In this document: piece by piece, positions 1 to 8,459 of the stretch
Layout: every line of letters starts with the position of its first letter
Position numbering within the stretch: the stretch's first letter is position 1
NCBI GenBank assembly: GCA_965230795.1
Contig: OZ246020.1
Location: forward strand, 2,170,001-2,234,000
DNA: 64,000 nt
From: PZPK01 sp965230795
GTDB lineage: Bacteria; Pseudomonadota; Gammaproteobacteria; Pseudomonadales; Oleiphilaceae
Reading direction: 5' to 3'
Made by a program: the position numbers and the translations under genes
The notes under the pieces: model-generated
Database searches by the model: none
What the model was told of the DNA's origin: nothing
What the model saw: the letters and a program-made list of their open reading frames with translations, nothing else

Positions 1-2
1 TT

Positions 3-467
3 TATGACGTTAACTATTCCATTGTCAGTCAGACTAATCCCCACGTTGTCCCGTTTTTGCAGGAGAAGGCAGAAGAGGGGGGCAAGAAGCTCCGTGAGCT
101 GCCTTTATCGCTTGCCAAAGCGGAGTTCAAATTCCATGGTCGTGCCGTATTTGACTACATGCGCCGTCACGTCAATTCGCAGATTGTCAGGCAGATCTCG
201 GGGCAGTGCTATTCGATGATGACTCAGAACTACTATGGCGATGTGACCATTGCGCCCCGCTACAAGCTCAGACATTACGTGCGCATGATGGCGAACCCGA
301 ACCCGGAATTTATTCGCGAACTTATGCTGGAAGGCGAGCGTGCAACCTGGCCCAAGCTTTCCATGATCCGTACCCACGCCAAGATCAGTAAAACCCTGGA
401 GCACTGCATTGAACGTCTGAAGCAGGACGTGCGTACGCATCGCGCCAAACTGACAGTTATTGCCTGA
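3..467 (+). CDS. Patatin-like phospholipase, C-terminal part (cut by window edge)
   Basis: Open from the first bases in the frame starting at position 3 to a TGA at 465-467, so only the last 154 residues are present and the start lies outside the window. The fragment begins with YDVNYSIVSQTNPHVVPFL, which resembles the end of the catalytic region of bacterial DUF3336/patatin lipases, where a variable strand ending in SQ-NPH is typical. The rest is a basic helical tail ending in TVIA. The serine-Asp dyad would be upstream and cannot be checked. The likely role is hydrolysis of acyl esters or phospholipids. gspA follows 57 bases later on the same strand, but no functional link is implied. Confidence 0.7.
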   Translation, partial: YDVNYSIVSQTNPHVVPFLQEKAEEGGKKLRELPLSLAKAEFKFHGRAVFDYMRRHVNSQIVRQISGQCYSMMTQNYYGDVTIAPRYKLRHYVRMMANPNPEFIRELMLEGERATWPKLSMIRTHAKISKTLEHCIERLKQDVRTHRAKLTVIA

Positions 468-524
468 TCCTGGTAATTTCTTTAAGCTTGCCGGAGTTAA
501 TTTCAGCTCCGGCAATGCGACGTC

Positions 525-2459
525 ATGTACCTGGACTACTTCGGTCTTAAAGAACTACCTTTTTCTATTGCTCCCGATCCCCGCTACCTCTATATGAGCG
601 AACGGCATCGGGAAGCCCTGGCGCATCTGCTCTATGGTGTCAGCGGGCAGGGCGGGTTTATCGTGTTGACCGGCGAAGTCGGCACCGGAAAAACCACGAT
701 TTGCCGCTGCTTCCTGCACCAGGTTCCGAAAAACACCGATGTTGCATTCATCGTCAATCCAAAGTTGTCGGCGCGAGAACTGTTGGCATCTATCTGTGAC
801 GAGTTTGGAATCGATTATCCTCCCTCTGCTTCCATCAAGATCCTTAATGATGTCCTGAATAAATACCTTCTCAAGGCCCATGCGGATGGCCGTCATACGG
901 TATTGATCATTGATGAAGCCCAGAACCTGCGCATCGACGTACTGGAGCAGCTGCGTCTGCTGACCAATCTTGAGACCTCTGAGAAAAAGCTGCTGCAGAT
1001 TATTCTGTTGGGACAACCTGAATTGAGGGAAATGCTGGCTCAAACGGAGTTGAGACAGTTGGCGCAGCGGGTAACGGCACGCTATCACCTCAGTGAGCTC
1101 AACAAAATGGAAGTGGGCGCCTATGTCCAGTGTCGATTGGCAGTGGCGGGTTGTAAGGGGCGCCTGTTTTCACTGTCAGCGCTGAACAAACTCTATCGAT
1201 TAAGCCATGGCGTACCGCGTTTAATTAACCTGATTGCTGATCGCGCGTTACTGGGCGCCTATGCCAGCCAATCTGAACAGGTTGAAGCGGGCCACGTCAG
1301 CCAGGCTTACGATGAGATTAACGGCAAGGATTTTGGGAAAACCCTCGCGTTTACCCCCATCCATATCCTTGCGATTGCCGCCACAATCGTCGTGGTTGCC
1401 AGTGGCTGGCTCTTTTATCCTGCGACCAACAAAGTAATCGACTCGTTCTCAGAGTGGAGTCAGACCGCATTGCTGAATGAAGACGCACTGGAATCCAAAG
1501 AATCGAAAGCGAATGATTCTGCGGAAAATGTCTTGCTTGCCTCGTCAGGAGATAGCGATTCGGCAAACCGGGCCCAAAGCAATGCTCCCGCAAAAACAGT
1601 ATCTACAGAAGCTTCAGAGCCTGAACCAACAGCTGTAGAGACTTTTGAAGTTGCGATGGCTAGTAAGGTATCGGCGGACCCGAAAACCGGGGCACCGGAA
1701 AAAGCCAACTTTATCGAAAACTTCCAGCAGGCCTTGTCTCACTCTGCAGACACTGTCCTGGCCTATGCCGAGGCAGCTTCACCCGAAAACAACAAAAGCA
1801 CCACTTCTCAAGACCTGCCACCGCCGTCAGAAAAGTTTCCTTTTCTGAAAACTCTAGGTGACCGACAAAGTGACAGGCTCGGCAAGTACCATGCCTTTGC
1901 ATCGGTATTTGACAGGTGGAATATTGATTACCCTGAAGAACCCTTTCGCTTGGCGTGTGATTACGCTGAGGTAAAAGGTCTCCGCTGCTTACACAAGAAT
2001 GGTAACTGGCGCAGTTTGCTGCGTCTTGATCGGCCGGCAGTGCTCACCCTTTTTAACGAACAGGGGGATGAAATATACCTTGCTTTGCGCCGCATTGAGG
2101 GTGATCACGCAGAAGTCAGCCACAACGGAGAACGGTTCTGGGTCAGTCTTGAAGAAATTGACCGGCATTGGTTGGGTGAATATTCATTGTTATGGCGTTT
2201 ACCGCCATACAAGTCCAACATCATTCAGCCAGGTCAGGAAAGCGAGGAGGTCTGGTTGCGAAGACGTTTTGATGAATTAGCTAAAAGTCAATTCACCGGG
2301 CCACTTCCTCAGTTAAGCGATGAATCGCTTAAATTGACCATTCAGCGTTTTCAAAAGCAGGTTGGCCTGGTGCCTGATGGTATTGCAGGGAGTATGACCA
2401 TTATTCATTTGCATAACATCTTGGGTTCAGATTGCCCGAGTTTGCTTGGCAAAACCTAG
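525..2459 (+). CDS. gspA: GspA/ExeA-like type II secretion ATPase with peptidoglycan-binding domain
   Basis: Inner-membrane AAA ATPase of 644 residues. With GspB, this family remodels or binds peptidoglycan so that the GspD secretin can assemble. The N-terminus (YLDYFGLKELPFSIAPDP) is typical of ExeA/MshM proteins. Walker A is GEVGTGKTT at residues 50-58 and Walker B is VLIIDEAQ at 126-133. One membrane segment lies at about 281-300, followed by a Ser/Glu/Ala-rich periplasmic linker (about 310-430), a folded region (about 440-560) and a C-terminal PG_binding_1-like repeat (about 570-640, with FQKQVGLVPDGIAG). gspB starts 9 bases after the stop, so they are probably cotranscribed. The rest of the secretion cluster is more than 31 kb away. 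Confidence 0.9.
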   Translation: MYLDYFGLKELPFSIAPDPRYLYMSERHREALAHLLYGVSGQGGFIVLTGEVGTGKTTICRCFLHQVPKNTDVAFIVNPKLSARELLASICDEFGIDYPPSASIKILNDVLNKYLLKAHADGRHTVLIIDEAQNLRIDVLEQLRLLTNLETSEKKLLQIILLGQPELREMLAQTELRQLAQRVTARYHLSELNKMEVGAYVQCRLAVAGCKGRLFSLSALNKLYRLSHGVPRLINLIADRALLGAYASQSEQVEAGHVSQAYDEINGKDFGKTLAFTPIHILAIAATIVVVASGWLFYPATNKVIDSFSEWSQTALLNEDALESKESKANDSAENVLLASSGDSDSANRAQSNAPAKTVSTEASEPEPTAVETFEVAMASKVSADPKTGAPEKANFIENFQQALSHSADTVLAYAEAASPENNKSTTSQDLPPPSEKFPFLKTLGDRQSDRLGKYHAFASVFDRWNIDYPEEPFRLACDYAEVKGLRCLHKNGNWRSLLRLDRPAVLTLFNEQGDEIYLALRRIEGDHAEVSHNGERFWVSLEEIDRHWLGEYSLLWRLPPYKSNIIQPGQESEEVWLRRRFDELAKSQFTGPLPQLSDESLKLTIQRFQKQVGLVPDGIAGSMTIIHLHNILGSDCPSLLGKT

Positions 2460-2468
2460 GAGTGACGG

Positions 2469-3431
2469 GTGTCTTATATTCTTGACGCGCTAAAACGCTC
2501 TGAGCAGGAAAGAAAGGAAGGCGAACTGCCTTCATTCTCCGAGCACGCGTCTCTGATGCATGTGAAGAAAAGCAATACGCCCCTGTGGCCATATTTGCTG
2601 ATTGTCATACTCTTGCTCAACCTGGGCGTCTTTATCTCATTGAACCGGGCTCCTGAACCGCGCTTTGAAGAATCTTTTAAAGAAACCTTGGAAGAGCCCT
2701 TGGAAAAGACAATGTCGTCGTCTTCCGTCAGTGAAACCAAATTCGAGGCGAATACGGTACCAGCTAGCATAAATGCCACCCGCGCTAGCTCTCCAGAAAA
2801 TCATTCGTCGATTAAAAGTTTTCAGAGCAGGACATCCGAAACCAAAAGTGTGACTCAGCAAGAGCAGAGCGTCTCAGTGGATGTGCCATCGCGGTCACAA
2901 CTGGTGACAAATTCAGCGGATCTGCCTGAGCCTGAGTCCGGGCAAAGCGGGCTTGAAAAGCGCGTAGAGACCTCATCCCTGGCTATGTCGGAACCGGAAT
3001 CGCCGCTTTCGCAATACATGGAGGTTGAACAGGGCACACTGATTCGGCCCAAATCAAAAGTAGGGGAGCCACTTCCGGAGGGAGTGAGTGTTTCAGAACC
3101 AAATCCAACGGTTGTGGTGGCTGCGCAGCCCCTGTCCATTGAGAGTGCGACGGTCAAGCAGGATCCTGCTTTGGAGGCTTATAGAGAGGTGCCCGCCCTG
3201 GCGGACATGACGTCTTCTTTTCAGCGTTCGATTCCCAGGCTGGTGTTCAATAGCCACATCTATTCCGACGTGCCATCTGCAAGGCGGGTGATGATAAACA
3301 ACATCTACCTGCGGGAAGGTCAGGAGTTTTCGGGTCTTAGAGTTGAATATATCGGTGAGCTTGAAATTGTGTTTTCTAAAAGCAATACACTTTTCAAGCT
3401 ACCGGTGATGCGCGACTGGTATGGCGCGTAG
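2469..3431 (+). CDS. gspB: GspB-like type II secretion assembly protein
   Basis: 320 residues from a GTG start, with the gspA end providing AGGAGTGAC just upstream. The N-terminus MSYILDALKRSEQERK is the signature of GspB/ExeB proteins. A single transmembrane segment lies at about residues 40-58, followed by a long Ser/Glu/Pro-rich periplasmic linker. The C-terminal GspB domain (about 245-320) carries PRLVFNSHIYSD and RRVMINNIYLREG. In the family, this domain works with GspA to bring the secretin through the cell wall. The 9-base gap and shared strand indicate a gspAB operon. The gene ends 15 bases from a convergent small gene. Confidence 0.9.
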   Translation: MSYILDALKRSEQERKEGELPSFSEHASLMHVKKSNTPLWPYLLIVILLLNLGVFISLNRAPEPRFEESFKETLEEPLEKTMSSSSVSETKFEANTVPASINATRASSPENHSSIKSFQSRTSETKSVTQQEQSVSVDVPSRSQLVTNSADLPEPESGQSGLEKRVETSSLAMSEPESPLSQYMEVEQGTLIRPKSKVGEPLPEGVSVSEPNPTVVVAAQPLSIESATVKQDPALEAYREVPALADMTSSFQRSIPRLVFNSHIYSDVPSARRVMINNIYLREGQEFSGLRVEYIGELEIVFSKSNTLFKLPVMRDWYGA

Positions 3432-3446
3432 CCTGGATAAAGCCCT

Positions 3447-3641
3447 TTATACCGATCCCAGTCGCTTTTCAATTTCCATGTACTTTTTAACAGCGGTTTC
3501 TGGAAATACCAGTTGGCCGTTCTGTTTCTGAGAGGGCAGCAGGCTCTCGCGTGCGTAACGCTTTACCGTCACTTCGGGTTTGTTAAGAAGTTTGCAGACT
3601 TCGGGAAGGGTCAGGAGTTTGTCTGGCTGGCTCATTGTCAT
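3447..3641 (-). CDS. Small helix-turn-helix (excisionase/MerR-type) protein
   Basis: A 64-residue protein starting MTMSQPDKLLTLPEVCKLL. The segment LTLPEVCKLLNKPEVTVKRY matches an HTH_17/excisionase-type winged helix, and FPETAVKKYMEIEKR is the usual second helix. I chose the ATG at 3641 because a GGGAGA purine run lies directly upstream; the ATG two codons on (3635) gives slightly better spacing. An in-frame start further upstream (3689) is possible but has no visible ribosome site. There are no phage genes nearby, so a small chromosomal DNA-binding protein seems more likely than a recombination directionality factor. Target unknown. Confidence 0.65.
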   Translation of the reverse strand: MTMSQPDKLLTLPEVCKLLNKPEVTVKRYARESLLPSQKQNGQLVFPETAVKKYMEIEKRLGSV

Positions 3642-3715
3642 TTCTCCCTGTCGGTAATAGTGGATAGCCATGCATCCAATATAGTACAAAATGCGTCAGG
3701 TGAGACGGTTGATAT

Positions 3716-4477
3716 TCAGGTTGCCAGTGCTGCAATGCTGGCGACAATCGTCATCAGGAATAGAAACCATTTTAGAGCGCGCTGACTGATTTGAATGGTG
3801 ATTTTCACTGCGATGTGGGCGCCAACCATGGCTCCACACGCCAGAATCAGACCGGGAATCCACCAAACCTGGTCGTTGAGGATAAACACAGCCAGGGAAA
3901 TCAGTGTAAATGCTGCGGTGCAGACGATTTTCAGGGCATTGGTGCGAACCAGGTCGTACCTCAGGCTTCCTGCGATCGCGGCAATCAGAATAAATCCAAC
4001 GCCCGCCTGCACAAAACCACCATAAAAACCGGCCAGCAACAGTAAGAAAATTGATTTTTTCGAGCTGCCGACTGCGTTGGGAATTGTCCCCTCAGGTGGA
4101 GCGACGACGCCGGGGCGGAAGAGAATAATACCGGCCATCATGATCATGGCGATCAGAAGGGTTGGTTTTAGCAAATCAGGGGGCATGTAGGACGCACAGG
4201 ATGCGCCAAGCAAGCCGCCAATAACGGTCGTGCCAACAATCGCTTTTAGATCCGGAATATCAAGCTTGCCATGGCGTTTAAAGCCTTTGGCAGCCGTGAA
4301 GGACTGTAGCAGTACACTCACGCGGTTGGTGGCATTGGCAATGTCTGCTGGCAGCCCCATGACCATCAGAGCCGGGATGGTCAAATTTGAGCCGCCACCA
4401 GCCATCGTATTGATGATGCCGGCAAGAAAACCGGTACCGAGAAGCAGCAATATATAAAAAACTGATAGTTCGTACAT
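3716..4477 (-). CDS. TSUP/TauE-SafE family membrane transporter
   Basis: 253-residue integral membrane protein with seven or eight hydrophobic segments. The first repeat has the family hallmark GFLAGIINTMAGGGSNLTIP near the N-terminus, and a related GFYGGFVQAGVGFILIA lies in the middle, as expected for the internally duplicated sulfite exporter (TSUP) fold. Family members export sulfite, sulfoacetate or other organosulfur anions. Nothing nearby reveals the substrate. It is transcribed toward the small HTH gene with a 74-base gap and divergently from sprT. Confidence 0.85.
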   Translation of the reverse strand: MYELSVFYILLLLGTGFLAGIINTMAGGGSNLTIPALMVMGLPADIANATNRVSVLLQSFTAAKGFKRHGKLDIPDLKAIVGTTVIGGLLGASCASYMPPDLLKPTLLIAMIMMAGIILFRPGVVAPPEGTIPNAVGSSKKSIFLLLLAGFYGGFVQAGVGFILIAAIAGSLRYDLVRTNALKIVCTAAFTLISLAVFILNDQVWWIPGLILACGAMVGAHIAVKITIQISQRALKWFLFLMTIVASIAALAT

Positions 4478-4597
4478 GTGGCCTTGGATAGAATAAATGA
4501 GCCGGTCGGCGCTTGTATTGCTACCATAGCACTCATAGTGCTGGCGCCTTTTTTAGAAGGCAGGCATCTTACCTGAACGTCCCGTAAAGAACTATCC

Positions 4598-5122
4598 ATG
4601 AGCCCCGATAAATCCGAACTTCTGCAAATTGTTACTCATCGCGTTAACCATGCGATCCAATTGGCGACAGAAACGAGAGGCAGGCAGTATCGCTATACTG
4701 ATATCCGACTGGATTTGCGGGGGCGCGCGGCAGGTCAACTGGTGTATCAGCGTCGCTTTGGAAAGCTGCTGAAGCCGGAGTTCCGTTTTAATTACAAAAT
4801 GCTTTCGGAACACAGTGAGCGTTTTCTGGCCGAAGTCGTGCCCCACGAGGTGGCCCATCTGGTAGCGTATTCGGATTACGGAACTGGCATTCGGCCTCAC
4901 GGACTTGAATGGAAACAAATTATGCGTGAGGTGTATGGCTTAGAGCCTAACGTTACGCACGATTTTCCCGTTGAGAAAAGGCAGAAGCAGCAATATCCAT
5001 ATGTTTGTGCCTGTATTGATCAGGTTCACAGGCTGGGCGTGATTCGTCATCGGCGAATCAGCAAGGGAGAGCGACAATACATATGTCGCAGTTGTGGTGA
5101 AATATTAAAACCGTGCGGCTAG
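4598..5122 (+). CDS. sprT: SprT family zinc metalloprotease-like protein
   Basis: 174 residues. The zinc-metalloprotease motif HEVAH is at residues 83-87 inside VVPHEVAHLVAYSDYG. A C-terminal zinc-ribbon-like part contains CACIDQVH and YICRSCGEIL, with Cys pairs suitable for metal binding. This matches SprT, the bacterial relative of eukaryotic Spartan; the E. coli protein has no firmly established substrate. Length is normal for the family. The gene is followed by an fdxA terminator reading in the other direction. Confidence 0.9.
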   Translation: MSPDKSELLQIVTHRVNHAIQLATETRGRQYRYTDIRLDLRGRAAGQLVYQRRFGKLLKPEFRFNYKMLSEHSERFLAEVVPHEVAHLVAYSDYGTGIRPHGLEWKQIMREVYGLEPNVTHDFPVEKRQKQQYPYVCACIDQVHRLGVIRHRRISKGERQYICRSCGEILKPCG

Positions 5123-5136
5123 TCATTTTTTATGGC

Positions 5137-5163
5137 AAAAAAAAAGCCAGCTTGACGCTGGCT
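5137..5163 (-). terminator. Rho-independent terminator of fdxA
   Basis: On the minus strand the stem AGCCAGC/GCTGGCT with loop GTCAA is followed by nine Ts, directly after the fdxA stop codon. On the plus strand the hairpin has no downstream T-run, so it should terminate mainly fdxA and only weakly sprT. Confidence 0.85.
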
Positions 5164-5172
5164 CGTTTGATC

Positions 5173-5496
5173 TTATCGTTCGAGGTGCTCGAACTTTCCG
5201 GGAACGCCGTCCCACTCTTTGGCGTCCGGCAGAGGATCTTTCTGTTCAGTGATATTAGGCCAGGTCTGGCATAACTCGGCGTTGATATCTATAAACTTGA
5301 CCTGATCGGCAGGTAATTCGTCCTCGGAAAAAATCGCGTCCGCAGGACATTCCGGTTCACACAAAGCGCAGTCAATACATTCATCCGGATCGATAACCAG
5401 GAAATTGGGCCCTTCGTAAAAGCAATCGACAGGGCATACTTCAACACAGTCAGTGTATTTGCACTTAATGCAGTTTTCGGTAACAACGAAAGTCAT
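5173..5496 (-). CDS. fdxA: Seven-iron (3Fe-4S/4Fe-4S) ferredoxin FdxA
   Basis: 107-residue electron carrier. Nine cysteines fall at 9, 12, 17, 21, 25, 40, 43, 46 and 50, which is the spacing of Azotobacter ferredoxin I: the first CxxCxxxxC group with Cys50 binds the 3Fe-4S cluster and the CxxCxxC group with Cys21 binds the 4Fe-4S cluster. The roughly 50-residue C-terminal tail is also typical. mutS lies upstream on the same strand, as in Pseudomonas, but the 158-base gap contains its own promoter and the gene ends in its own terminator, so it is likely a single-gene unit. Confidence 0.93.
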   Translation of the reverse strand: MTFVVTENCIKCKYTDCVEVCPVDCFYEGPNFLVIDPDECIDCALCEPECPADAIFSEDELPADQVKFIDINAELCQTWPNITEQKDPLPDAKEWDGVPGKFEHLER

Positions 5497-5594
5497 AGGG
5501 GTGTCCCGGGTTTGTTGGTCTCTATCAGTTCGCGAGCGCTTTGATTTGATACCCGCGCTTTTTGTGCGATTGCTTATACGGTAAAGCGGGCGGT

Positions 5595-5623
5595 ATTTTA
5601 CGGTTTGGCGTGAAACGGTTCAA
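5595..5623 (-). promoter_or_regulatory. Probable sigma70 promoter of fdxA
   Basis: On the minus strand, TTGAAC (5623-5618) and TAAAAT (5600-5595) are separated by exactly 17 bases. Each differs from consensus at one or two positions. It lies about 100 bases upstream of the fdxA start and downstream of the mutS stop. Confidence 0.55.
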
Positions 5624-5654
5624 GCTTTTAGCGGCTGTCCGTTTTGAACGGTGT

Positions 5655-8243
5655 TTACCGATTTTGGTTCAATGCTTTTAGATCATAGAGCAAGTCCAGA
5701 GCCTGACGCGGGCTTAATTCGTCCGGATCGATCTCATTCAGACGTTTTTCCGCTGCGCTTGCTTCCTGCGAAAACAGGTCCTGCTGAAGTGTGGCAGGAG
5801 TTGCTGGCGCGGGATTTGTCGTGATTGTGGATGTTTCCTTGTTTTCGAGGTGCTTCAGCTGCGCCCTGGCATCCTGAATCACTGACAGCGGGACACCAGC
5901 GAGTTTGGCAACCTGTAGCCCATAACTCTGACTGGCGGCACCGTCCAGAACATTGTGCAGGAAAACAATGGAGTCATCGTGCTCAGTAGCGCTCAAATGT
6001 ACATTTCGTACCCCATCAACTTCGTCCGCCAATTGTGTCATTTCAAAATAATGGGTAGCAAACAGACTGTACGATTTGACTTCCTTTGCCAGATGGCGGG
6101 CGCTGGACCATGCCAGTGATAGCCCATCGAAAGTACTGGTTCCCCGACCCACCTCATCCATCAGAACCAGGCTGTTCTCGGTTGCGTTGTTCAATATATT
6201 GGCCGTTTCGGTCATTTCGACCATAAACGTTGAACGCCCACCTGCTGTATCGTCGGAGCTGCCCATCCGAGTAAATATCTGGTCAACCGGTCCAATCGTT
6301 GCAGAACTGGCAGGTACAAAACTTCCCGTTCCGGAAAGCAGGACAATCAGTGCTACTTGCCGCATGTAGGTAGATTTACCACCCATGTTGGGACCGGTAA
6401 TTATGAGCATACGCCGTTCGGGATCCAGGAGCAGATCATTGGGGACAAAAGGGTTACTAATAAGTTGTTCGACCACCAGATGGCGTCCACTTTCAATTTT
6501 GAGAGAAACGTCATCGGTGAATGCCGGGCACTGCAGGTCAAGTGACACGGCCCGCTCAGCGAGGTTACACAGAACATCCAGTTCTGCGAGGCCCTGAGCG
6601 CATCGTTGTAAGGGAGCGAGCTGTTCGTTTAGCGTATCGATCAGATTTTCGTAAATCGCTTTTTCACGGCTTAACGCACGGCTTTTACTACTCAGGGCTT
6701 TATCCTCAAAAGTCTTCAGTTCTGGAGTGATAAAGCGCTCGGCGTTTTTGAGAGTTTGACGTCTGATATAGCGGTCTGGAGCGGCGGACGATTGCTGCTT
6801 GCTGATTTCTATGTAGTAGCCGTGTACCCGATTGTAGCCGACCTTGAGCGTTGACAGCCCGGTTTCCTCACGTTCCCGTTGTTCCAGCTGCAACAGGAAA
6901 TCGCCTGCGTTCTGGCTGATATTGCGGAGTTCATCCAGTTCGGAATCAAAGCCTTCTCGTATCACTCCGCCGTCCCGAATTACGACAGGGGGATTGTCGA
7001 TAATTGCCCTGCCTAGGGTATCGACGAGTTCCGGAAAGGTCGCGATGGCAGCTTTGAGTGATAGCAGGCGGTCTGCTTCACTAGCTTCCATCTGTGCTTG
7101 CAGTGCGGGCAGGCGTTCCAGTGTATCCCGCAGCCGAGACAGGTCACGGGGGCGAGCTGAGCGTAAGGCAATGCGGGCGAGAATGCGTTCAATGTCAGCA
7201 ATATGCTTGAGCTCGGCCTGCAGGTTTTCATGCTGATAGCTGTTAATCAATTCAGCAATGGCCTGCTGCCGATGGACCAGCTCATTGCGATCACGCAAGG
7301 GTTTATGTAGCCAGCGACGTAACAAGCGGCTGCCCATTGCACACTGGCAGCGGTCCATCACCCAGGCAAGAGTATATTGATCATCGCCGTTTAAATTGAC
7401 GTCAATTTCCAGATTGCGGCGCGTAGCAGCGTCCAGCAATATGGCTTCACTTCGGTCTTCTCTCGTCAGACTGCGAATGTACTGCAATGGATCCTGCTGG
7501 GTTTCTTTGGCGTATTGCAAAAGACAGCCGGCCGCCTGAACCGCCACCACCAACTCTTCGCAGCCGAATCCGCTTAAATCACGAGTATCGAAATGCTGAG
7601 TCAGCAGACGATGACAACTGTCAAAGTCGAATAACCAGGGACCTTGCCGACGCAAACCGGGACAATCCAGAGCGTCGGCAAAAGGGCATTCTTCGCTGAC
7701 AAGCAACTCGGCAGGGCGCAGTCGCTGTAGTTCACTGATCAGATCATCGAGACTTTCTGTTTCGGTGACATGAAATCTCGCTCCGCTTAAGTCCAGCCAG
7801 GCTAGCCCAAAATGAACGTCGTTCTTGAAATGAACGGCACATAGAAGGTTATCCTGTCGATCATCAAGGAAGGCCTCATCCGTCAGCGTTCCAGGGGTTA
7901 CGACGCGAACCACTTTGCGTTCAACCGGCCCCTTGCTGGTGGCGGGATCACCAATCTGCTCACAGACTGCGATTGAGTGGCCACCTCTAACCAGTTTGGC
8001 AATATAACTTTCTGCTGCATGAAAGGGCACACCAGCCATGGGAATCGGCTCGCCAGCCGATTTTCCGCGGGCGGTCAGAGTGATATCGAGCAGTCGTGAG
8101 GCGACTCTGGCATCTTCGTAAAACAGTTCGTAGAAGTCTCCCATTCGATAAAACACGATTTCATTAGGGTGAGACTGTTTGATTTTGAAGTACTGCTGCA
8201 TCATGGGGGTGTGAGTGTTTGATGCTGCGGGTTTGTTTGCCAT
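5655..8243 (-). CDS. mutS: DNA mismatch repair protein MutS
   Basis: 862 residues from the ATG at 8243 (MANKPAAS); an in-frame ATG at 8354 would add 37 residues unlike any family N-terminus, so I prefer 8243. The mismatch-reading Phe-X-Glu motif is in YRMGDFYELF near the N-terminus. The ATPase domain has Walker A GPNMGGKSTYMRQ at about 615-627, followed by the D-loop and LVLMDEVGRGTSTFDG, and the short C-terminal dimer segment ends DLLYDLKALNQNR. It scans DNA for mispairs and recruits MutL. Length is that of E. coli MutS (about 850). It is transcribed divergently from the HDOD gene. Confidence 0.97.
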   Translation of the reverse strand: MANKPAASNTHTPMMQQYFKIKQSHPNEIVFYRMGDFYELFYEDARVASRLLDITLTARGKSAGEPIPMAGVPFHAAESYIAKLVRGGHSIAVCEQIGDPATSKGPVERKVVRVVTPGTLTDEAFLDDRQDNLLCAVHFKNDVHFGLAWLDLSGARFHVTETESLDDLISELQRLRPAELLVSEECPFADALDCPGLRRQGPWLFDFDSCHRLLTQHFDTRDLSGFGCEELVVAVQAAGCLLQYAKETQQDPLQYIRSLTREDRSEAILLDAATRRNLEIDVNLNGDDQYTLAWVMDRCQCAMGSRLLRRWLHKPLRDRNELVHRQQAIAELINSYQHENLQAELKHIADIERILARIALRSARPRDLSRLRDTLERLPALQAQMEASEADRLLSLKAAIATFPELVDTLGRAIIDNPPVVIRDGGVIREGFDSELDELRNISQNAGDFLLQLEQREREETGLSTLKVGYNRVHGYYIEISKQQSSAAPDRYIRRQTLKNAERFITPELKTFEDKALSSKSRALSREKAIYENLIDTLNEQLAPLQRCAQGLAELDVLCNLAERAVSLDLQCPAFTDDVSLKIESGRHLVVEQLISNPFVPNDLLLDPERRMLIITGPNMGGKSTYMRQVALIVLLSGTGSFVPASSATIGPVDQIFTRMGSSDDTAGGRSTFMVEMTETANILNNATENSLVLMDEVGRGTSTFDGLSLAWSSARHLAKEVKSYSLFATHYFEMTQLADEVDGVRNVHLSATEHDDSIVFLHNVLDGAASQSYGLQVAKLAGVPLSVIQDARAQLKHLENKETSTITTNPAPATPATLQQDLFSQEASAAEKRLNEIDPDELSPRQALDLLYDLKALNQNR

Positions 8244-8459
8244 TCGGATCTGTCGCTTTTGTATTCTTTTGGGGAATTCGAACCAGGAAAGCAGCGATTC
8301 TACGTGAATTGGCATGGGGATTAAATCCGATTTTTCGGCATTTATTTCAAACAATTACGCAGACTTCGGATGCCTTGCTAGACTAAAACTATGGAATGCC
8401 CGGCTTCAATGCGCGCCGGTATAACAGAAATACAAACTTAAAAACGGGGATACGGTTAG